Part shown: positions 22,367 to 27,263 of the stretch, one piece after another
Position numbering within the stretch: the first letter of the stretch is position 1
Layout: each line of letters starts with the position of its first letter
NCBI GenBank assembly: GCA_937926145.1
Contig: CALANW010000053.1
Location: 1-27,263, forward strand
Length of the DNA: 27,263 nucleotides
Source of the DNA: an uncultured Ruminococcus sp.
GTDB lineage: Bacteria; Bacillota; Clostridia; Oscillospirales; Ruminococcaceae
Direction of reading: 5' to 3'
Made by a program: the position numbers and the translations under genes
Notes under the pieces: generated by a model
Told to the model about the DNA's origin: nothing
The model's input: only the letters and a program-made list of their open reading frames with translations
The model's database searches: none

Positions 22367-22396
22367 TAAATCACTGGAAGCGAAAACGTTTAAAGC
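22349..22396. promoter_or_regulatory. Candidate LacI-family operators
   Basis: GTGAAACGGTTGTA lies in the promoter spacer (from 22349), and GCGAAAACGTTTAAAGC lies from 22380 with the palindromic core AAACGTTT (22384-22391). Both share GAAA-CG-TT-type symmetry with a central CG, the hallmark of LacI/GalR operators. Positions in and just after the promoter suit autoregulation. Confidence 0.5.
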
Positions 22397-22505
22397 GTGT
22401 TGCGCTTGGTCAAGGTGTTCAGAACCTGTAAGATATGTGTCAGTAATGTGTGCATATTTTACAAAATGACCTCCAGTCAGACTTATGAACCGGGGTATCC
22501 TTATT

Positions 22506-23525
22506 ATGGTTTCGATCAAAGATATTGCAGCGGTCTGCGGCGTTTCGATTGCTACTGTCAGCAAAGCGCTCAATGACCACAAAGATGTGAGCGAAACCAC
22601 AAAGCGGACTGTGCAGGAAACTGCAAAGAAGATGGGATATTTCCCCAATTCCCAGGCAAGGGCGCTGAAAACGAACCGTACATATAATATCGGTGTTCTT
22701 TTCACAGAACAGACGAACAGCGGTCTTACCCAGAACTATTTTGCTTCGGTGCTCGATAGCTTCAAGAAAGAAGCCGAGTCCGAGGGGTACGATATTACGT
22801 TTATCAGCGGAAATATCGGCGAACGAAAAATGACCCCGTATGAGCACTGCATGTACCGCAATGTGGACGGAGTGGTGGTAGTCAGCGTTGATGATTACGT
22901 TGACAAGAGCACTCTTGATGAGCTTTTTGCAAGCAATGTTCCCATTGTCAGCATCGACCATGTGCCTCAGAATCACCTTTCGGTGGTTTCCGACAATGAA
23001 ACGGGAATGAGGCAGCTTGTGGAGTATATCGCAGGCAAGGGTCATACAAAAATTGCGTATATTTACGGCGATCCTTCAGACGTTACCGCGATAAGAGTAA
23101 AGGCTTTCAAGGAAACACTGGTTCGCCTGAATATAAATATCAGGAGCGAATTCCTTTTGCAGGGGCGCTACCATGATACCAAGTGTACCGAGCTTCTTGT
23201 AAAAAAGGTCTTGTCTTGCAGCGACAGACCGACGTGCATCATTCTGCCGGACGATTTTGCAGCATTGGGAGCATTGAATGCATTGGAGGAGCTGGGGCTG
23301 TCTGTTCCGGAGGACATCTCCATAGCGGGATACGATGGTATCGTGCTGTCACAGGCCCTGAGGCCGAGGCTCACAACTATCAGGCAGGACACCGATAGAT
23401 TGGGATCCGAAGCGGCGAAAAGACTTATCTCACTGATAAACAAGGAGATCTCCGTAAATGAGCCTCCGCTCATAATAAAAGGAAATCTGCTTGAAGGAGC
23501 ATCGGTCAGAGATCTGAACCGATAA
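22506..23525 (+). CDS. LacI-family transcriptional regulator
   Basis: 339 residues from the ATG at 22506 (MVSIKDIAAVCGVS). An in-frame ATG at 22485 has no ribosome site, while GGGG lies 9 bp before 22506, so the later start is chosen. The helix-turn-helix is SIKDIAAVCGVSIATVSKAL (about 3-22) with the hinge helix near NSQARALKTNRT (48-59). The periplasmic-binding-like sensor follows: IGVLFTEQ, VDGVVVVSVDD, VPIVSIDHV, GHTKIAYIYGDPSD (about 178-191), DRPTCIILPDDFAALGALNAL and ISIAGYDGIVLSQALRPRLTTIRQD. It is followed directly by a sugar-transport operon on the same strand, 61 bp away, so it most likely controls that operon and itself. The effector is unknown. Confidence 0.93.
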   Translation: MVSIKDIAAVCGVSIATVSKALNDHKDVSETTKRTVQETAKKMGYFPNSQARALKTNRTYNIGVLFTEQTNSGLTQNYFASVLDSFKKEAESEGYDITFISGNIGERKMTPYEHCMYRNVDGVVVVSVDDYVDKSTLDELFASNVPIVSIDHVPQNHLSVVSDNETGMRQLVEYIAGKGHTKIAYIYGDPSDVTAIRVKAFKETLVRLNINIRSEFLLQGRYHDTKCTELLVKKVLSCSDRPTCIILPDDFAALGALNALEELGLSVPEDISIAGYDGIVLSQALRPRLTTIRQDTDRLGSEAAKRLISLINKEISVNEPPLIIKGNLLEGASVRDLNR

Positions 23526-23534
23526 AAACCACGC

Positions 23535-23563
23535 TATTATATTTTAAATTTTAAAATATAATA
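23535..23563. promoter_or_regulatory. Perfect AT-only palindrome before the binding-protein gene
   Basis: A 29-bp palindrome with a single central base (23549): left arm TATTATATTTTAAA, right arm its complement. It fills most of the 61-bp gap between the LacI gene and the transporter. It contains TATAAT (23557-23562) that could be a -10, though no convincing -35 is seen. It could be a weak stem, an operator, or part of a promoter. Confidence 0.45.
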
Positions 23564-23586
23564 TATCATTAAGGAGGAAAAACCAA

Positions 23587-25044
23587 ATGAAGAATTTAAA
23601 GAAGACTCTTGCAATGATTTCATCTGTTGTAATGGCTGGTTCCATGTTCGCTGCTTGCGGCAACGACCCAACACCTGCTACCGATTCCACAGCTGATACT
23701 ACTGCTGCTGCAGATGCTGCTGCTGACGATACCGCAGCTGCTGACGACGCTGCTGCTGATGATACTGCAGCTGCTGATGACACCGCTGCTGCTGATACAG
23801 CTGCTGACGGCGACAAGCTCACAGTTCTCTGCTGGAACACCGATGATATCGACCCCATGCTCGCTCTCTTCTGCGAGAAGACAGGTCACTCCAAGGACGA
23901 GTTCAATGTAAAGAGCTTTGGTTGCGGCGGCGGCGAGGCTGCTGAGAACTACGATGCTTACCTTGCAGACGCTTCCAACGATGCTGATATCATGTTCGTT
24001 GAGGCTGACTGGGCTCTCAAGTACATCAACGATGACGACGCTACCAAGCCCCTTTCCGATATCGGATTCACCGATGCTGACTACGCTGACCTCTACGATT
24101 ACACTCTTGAGATCGGTAAGTCCACAAGCGGCGTTCAGAAGGGTCTTTCCTGGCAGGCTGCTGCAGGCGGATTCTGCTACAGAGAAGACCTCGCTGAGAA
24201 GTACCTGAACGTTACAACTCCTGACGATTTCCAGGCTCTCGTTTCTGACTGGGATAAGTTCGTTGACACTGCTGCTAAGGTTAAGGACGCTTCCAACGGC
24301 GAAACAGCTCTCACCTCCACAATGGGCGGTGTATGGCAGGTATTCTCCGCTGCAAGAAAGACTCCTTGGGTAGTTGATAACAAGCTTCAGCTCGATGACG
24401 AGTGCAAGAAGTTCATCGACCTCGCTAAGACCATGTACGACAACGGCTACGTTGTTAAGGATCTTGCTCAGTGGAGCACAGACTGGTATGCAGCTGGTCA
24501 GACCGATTCCACAATGGGTTACTTCGTATCCACATGGGGCTTCGGTAACTCCATCCTTACTCAGGCTGCCGGCGGCGAAGGCGGAGCTACATACGGTAAG
24601 TGGAAGGTAGTAGTTGGACCTCAGCCTTTCTACTGGGGCGGTACTTGGGCAACTGTTGCTACAAGATGCAACAACCCCGAGCTTGCTAAGGAATTCATCT
24701 CCTTCTTCACTTCCGACGCTGATACTGCTCGTGCATATGCAGAGTCCAAGGGTGAGTTCGTATCCAACAAGAAGGCAATGGAGGGTATCCTTGCTGACGG
24801 TTCTTACGCAGGTGAAGGCGTTCTCGGCGGTCAGAACCAGTTCGAAGTTCTCAACGAAGTTGCTGCTCAGATCGATATGGCCGGTGGTATCACTGAATAC
24901 GACTCCACTATCAAGACTGCATTCAATGACGCTGTAACTCAGTACTGCCAGGGTGCTTACGATTCTGTTGATGCTACTATCGACGGCTTCGTTGACAAGG
25001 TTGCAGGTTCTCTCCCTGAGCTCGATTACTCTGATTTTGAATAA
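23587..25044 (+). CDS. Sugar ABC transporter substrate-binding lipoprotein with Ala/Asp-rich linker
   Basis: 485 residues; AAGGAGG 9 bp before the ATG. A lipoprotein signal (MKNLKKTLAMISSVVMAGSM, then FAAC) puts the lipid Cys at residue 24. Residues 27-75 are a low-complexity tether of Ala, Asp and Thr built from imperfect TAAADDAAADD-type repeats and strongly acidic. The sugar-binding core starts at about 77 (KLTVLCWNTDDIDPMLALF) and includes DADIMFVEADWALKYIND, GLSWQAAAGGFCYREDL, a Trp-rich region (TMGYFVSTWGFGN, QPFYWGGTWATVA) fit for stacking on sugar rings, and NPELAKEFISFFTSD. Codon bias is extreme (GCT, GAC, AAG, TTC), implying very high expression. Next are two permeases; no ATPase. 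The sugar is unknown; oligosaccharides are plausible. Confidence 0.92.
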   Translation: MKNLKKTLAMISSVVMAGSMFAACGNDPTPATDSTADTTAAADAAADDTAAADDAAADDTAAADDTAAADTAADGDKLTVLCWNTDDIDPMLALFCEKTGHSKDEFNVKSFGCGGGEAAENYDAYLADASNDADIMFVEADWALKYINDDDATKPLSDIGFTDADYADLYDYTLEIGKSTSGVQKGLSWQAAAGGFCYREDLAEKYLNVTTPDDFQALVSDWDKFVDTAAKVKDASNGETALTSTMGGVWQVFSAARKTPWVVDNKLQLDDECKKFIDLAKTMYDNGYVVKDLAQWSTDWYAAGQTDSTMGYFVSTWGFGNSILTQAAGGEGGATYGKWKVVVGPQPFYWGGTWATVATRCNNPELAKEFISFFTSDADTARAYAESKGEFVSNKKAMEGILADGSYAGEGVLGGQNQFEVLNEVAAQIDMAGGITEYDSTIKTAFNDAVTQYCQGAYDSVDATIDGFVDKVAGSLPELDYSDFE

Positions 25045-25077
25045 TCGAAAAGCAAACTGTACAACTGCTTAAATAAC

Positions 25078-25125
25078 TTTTACATCAATGGGGCAGGCAG
25101 ATTTGTCTGCCCCATAAATGTAAAA
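25078..25125 (+). other. Two-tier hairpin between binding protein and permease genes
   Basis: Inner stem ATGGGGCAG (25088-25096) with CTGCCCCAT (25107-25115), outer stem TTTTACAT (25078-25085) with ATGTAAAA (25118-25125). It is followed by As, not Ts, so it is not an intrinsic terminator on this strand. Such hairpins often stabilise the upstream part of the mRNA, giving more binding protein than permease. Confidence 0.7.
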
Positions 25126-25162
25126 AAAGCACTTTATTTTTTATTTTGAGGGGAGAATTTTT

Positions 25163-26197
25163 ATGGTATCAGGCTCAAACATGAAAAGTCGCTCTATAAG
25201 TTATGCTAAGTATGGTTACATATTCATCCTTCCATTCTTTATAATTTATGCGTTTTTTCAGATCTATCCACTGTTCAATACATTCTATCTTAGCACACAG
25301 AGCAACGGTTCAGTTATAACCGAGTCGGTAGGAACTGACAACTTCAGAGCTATCCTGACCGGTCAGGGTCAGAAGACTGATGATAACGGAAACGTTATTT
25401 ATGCCGAAACAAGACAGGCTAAGGCTGTAAGAAATGACTTCTTCAGAGTTATGAAGAACACTCTTATCCTCTGGTTCGGTAACTTCATTCCGCAGATCAT
25501 TATTTCACTTCTGCTTGCAGCCTGGTTCACAGATGCTTACTTGAAAATAAAAGGTAAGGGATTTTACAAGATCGTTATGTATATGCCGAATATTATAACG
25601 GCGGCATCAGTAGCGGCTCTCTTCGTAATGCTTTTCTCCGATTCACAGTTCGGTGCTATCAATAAGATGCTTATGAACTGGGGCGTTGACGGCGCACCTT
25701 ATCCTTTCGTAACAGGAAAGACCCAGTCCCGTGTAATGATCATGATCATTCAGACATGGATGTGGTTCGGTAATACCACCATCATGCTTATGTCCGGTAT
25801 CATGGGCATCAATCCCTCACTCTTTGAGGCAGCAAACATTGACGGAGCTTCTGCTTCCCAGCAGTTCTTCCTCATCACTATCCCTCTTCTCAAGCCTATC
25901 ATGCTCTATACAATGGTTACATCCATGATCGGCGGACTTCAGATGTTCGATATGCCTTATCTGTACAATATGGGTACTTCCCAGAACCCCTATACAGAGA
26001 CTATCGCAGTATTCATCTACAACCACTTCCACAGCCTCAAGCCAAACTACGGTTATTCGGCAGCGGCTTCGGTACTGTTGTTCATCGTAACTGCACTTCT
26101 TGGCTCTATCTGCTTTGCTGTTAACAGAGACAAGGACAATAAGGTAAAGGAGCGCAAGGGCTCCAAGGCATTAAAGTCTAAGTTGGGAGGTCTGTAA
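25163..26197 (+). CDS. Sugar ABC transporter permease, MalF type
   Basis: 344 residues; GAGGGGAG 8 bp before the ATG. Hydrophobic spans include YGYIFILPFFIIYAFFQIYP (about 17-36), LILWFGNFIPQIIISLLLAAW and IVMYMPNIITAASVAALFVML; six or so in total. The EAA loop (FEAANIDGASASQQFFLITI, then PLLKP) at about 219-243 marks the ATPase contact. An extra-membrane loop of about 45 residues after the first span (about 45-92) is typical of MalF-like partners. A charged tail (RDKDNKVKERKGSKALKSK) ends the protein. It pairs with the next gene, which starts 3 bp after its stop. Confidence 0.93.
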   Translation: MVSGSNMKSRSISYAKYGYIFILPFFIIYAFFQIYPLFNTFYLSTQSNGSVITESVGTDNFRAILTGQGQKTDDNGNVIYAETRQAKAVRNDFFRVMKNTLILWFGNFIPQIIISLLLAAWFTDAYLKIKGKGFYKIVMYMPNIITAASVAALFVMLFSDSQFGAINKMLMNWGVDGAPYPFVTGKTQSRVMIMIIQTWMWFGNTTIMLMSGIMGINPSLFEAANIDGASASQQFFLITIPLLKPIMLYTMVTSMIGGLQMFDMPYLYNMGTSQNPYTETIAVFIYNHFHSLKPNYGYSAAASVLLFIVTALLGSICFAVNRDKDNKVKERKGSKALKSKLGGL

Positions 26198-26200
26198 TCC

Positions 26201-27091
26201 ATGAGTACAACTATGGCAGGAACCAAGAGCAATACCAAGGCCATAAAGATCAGAACAGGTCTTGTAACAGCTGTAATGATCCTTCTTGCGATCATCAGCT
26301 TGCTCCCTATATATGTTCTTATCGTAAACGCAACAAGAGCTTCCGTTGATATCACAGGTAGCGGCGTTTCACTTATCCCTAATCTCAAGCTTTTTGCAAA
26401 CATCGGTACCCTGAACGAATGGGCAAGCTCCAATAAGGTACAGTACAATGCCCTTATCGGTTATAAGAACAGTGGTATCATCGCATTCTCCACAACATTC
26501 CTTACAGTTCTTTTCTCCTGCATGACAGCTTACGGTCTTGTTGTTTATGATTTCAAGCTCAAGAACGTAGCTTACACCATTATCCTTGCGGTAATGATGA
26601 TCCCCGTACAGGTTACATCAGTTGGTTTCTATCAGTTCATGTCCAAGCTCGGACTTACCGACAGCTACCTTCCTCTGATTGTTCCCGCTATCGCAGCTCC
26701 CGCAGTTGTATTCTTCATGAGACAGTCAATGAAGTCCAACTTCCCGCTGGAGATCGTTGAGGCGGCAAGAATCGACGGATGCAATGAGTTCAGAACCTTC
26801 TTCACCATCGGTATCCCCATGATGAAGCCCGCTATCGCAGTTCAGGCTATCTTCGCTTTCGTTGCTAACTGGAACAACTACTATATGCCCTCTATGATCC
26901 TTATTTCAAGAGAGCAGAAGCAGCTCACACTTCCTATGATGGTAAACACCATCATCTCCAACGATAAGCTTGCTGACTACGGTGCTAAGTACGCAGCTAT
27001 CATGCTTTCCATTATCCCCGTTGTAGTAGTTTACTTCATCTTCTCCAGATTTATCGTTGAAGGTGTTGCACTGGGCGGCGTTAAGGAATAA
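26201..27091 (+). CDS. Sugar ABC transporter permease, MalG type
   Basis: 296 residues; GGGAGGT, inside the end of the previous gene, lies 10 bp before the ATG. First span at about 21-41 (LVTAVMILLAIISLLPIYVL). The EAA loop VEAARIDGCNEFRTFFTIGI plus PMMKP at about 186-210 contacts the ATPase. The C-terminus (FIVEGVALGGVKE) is the usual CUT1 ending. It completes the importer with the two preceding genes, and the transcript ends in the terminator at 27115-27145. The ATPase must come from elsewhere. Confidence 0.93.
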   Translation: MSTTMAGTKSNTKAIKIRTGLVTAVMILLAIISLLPIYVLIVNATRASVDITGSGVSLIPNLKLFANIGTLNEWASSNKVQYNALIGYKNSGIIAFSTTFLTVLFSCMTAYGLVVYDFKLKNVAYTIILAVMMIPVQVTSVGFYQFMSKLGLTDSYLPLIVPAIAAPAVVFFMRQSMKSNFPLEIVEAARIDGCNEFRTFFTIGIPMMKPAIAVQAIFAFVANWNNYYMPSMILISREQKQLTLPMMVNTIISNDKLADYGAKYAAIMLSIIPVVVVYFIFSRFIVEGVALGGVKE

Positions 27092-27114
27092 TTCACACAA
27101 TATCCGATTTCATA

Positions 27115-27145
27115 AAGAGCAGTCAGGTTTGGCTGCTCTTTTTTA
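27115..27145 (+). terminator. Terminator of the second sugar-transport operon
   Basis: AAGAGCAG (27115-27122), 10-nt loop, CTGCTCTT (27133-27140), then a T-run: a perfect 8-bp stem 24 bp after the permease stop. Confidence 0.92.
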
Positions 27146-27171
27146 TTGTGTAAAACTTAACAAAAATATAG

Positions 27172-27184
27172 TGCCAAATTGGCA
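27172..27184. promoter_or_regulatory. Palindrome upstream of the last promoter
   Basis: TGCCAAATTGGCA: perfect 6-bp arms about one central A, 36 bp before the -35 box at 27220. The position suits an activator or a distal operator. Confidence 0.4.
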
Positions 27185-27219
27185 TACTTGTTTGAAATGC
27201 CGAAAGTTTTGCAGGGCTA

Positions 27220-27248
27220 TTGACAAATCTGTACAATAATACTATAAT
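27220..27248 (+). promoter_or_regulatory. Consensus promoter of the next, unseen transcription unit
   Basis: TTGACA (27220-27225), 17-bp spacer, TATAAT (27243-27248): both hexamers perfect. The window ends 15 bp later, before any ribosome site or gene. Confidence 0.8.
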
Positions 27249-27263
27249 AAATCTATAAAATAA

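Noticed and set aside
23544..23858. Ala/Ser-rich minus-strand open frame
   Set aside because: Shadow of the GCT/GAC repeats encoding the lipoprotein tether; no start signals.
1..27263. CRISPR arrays, tRNA or rRNA genes
   Set aside because: No regularly spaced repeats and no tRNA- or rRNA-like sequence were found on either strand by reading.

Overview
The window looks like a chromosomal segment of a Gram-positive anaerobe of the Ruminococcus/Oscillospiraceae type. The evidence is AGGAGG-type ribosome sites, sigma-A-like promoters with 17-18 bp spacers, a low-to-moderate GC look, CUT1 sugar ABC transporters without their own ATPases, and the spoVB-mazG-hup-rqcP housekeeping order. The assignment rests on gene content and protein style, not on a search.

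Layout. 1-2400 is decayed DNA: a broken DUF2075-type ATPase/helicase gene followed by a dead IS256-family insertion sequence. 2503-3448 is a minus-strand MarR regulator plus membrane protein, with a consensus promoter and a 22-bp inverted-repeat operator. 3463-3598 is an intrinsic terminator whose loop has been split by a small palindromic MITE-like element. 3622-12159 is a minus-strand alpha-galactoside/sucrose operon: lipoprotein binding protein, two permeases, sucrose phosphorylase, GH36 alpha-galactosidase, a galK-galT deletion remnant, fructokinase and a His-less HPr-like protein. A divergent AraC-type regulator (12390-13241) sits beside it, with a catabolite-repression-like site in its leader. 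A near-identical, inverted copy of the MITE-like element lies at the far side of this cassette (13434-13531), and a longer relative lies at 14338-14495. 13537-16477 holds a GNAT/pyrophosphatase-like fusion protein, a BAAT-like hydrolase and an unrecognised membrane protein. 16563-18787 is an aminotransferase-trpS operon ending in a strong terminator. 18920-22085 is the plus-strand flippase (SpoVB/MurJ type), mazG, HU and rqcP group. 22160-27091 is a second sugar-uptake locus: LacI regulator, very alanine/aspartate-rich lipoprotein, two permeases, terminator. A consensus promoter for the next unit starts at 27220.

How it works together. Raffinose-type sugars would enter through the first transporter, using an ATPase encoded elsewhere. 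Alpha-galactosidase would release galactose and sucrose, sucrose phosphorylase would give glucose-1-phosphate and fructose, and fructokinase would phosphorylate the fructose. The galactose branch at this locus is broken: only the N-terminus of galactokinase and the C-terminus of a GalT remain. The HPr-like protein keeps the Ser46 region but has lost His15 and Arg17, which suggests a Crh-like regulatory role rather than phosphotransfer. The most notable observations are this HPr-like protein, the galK-galT scar, and a small family of TACTAA-ended palindromic elements, one of which landed inside a terminator loop. I see no convincing wholly new multi-gene system.
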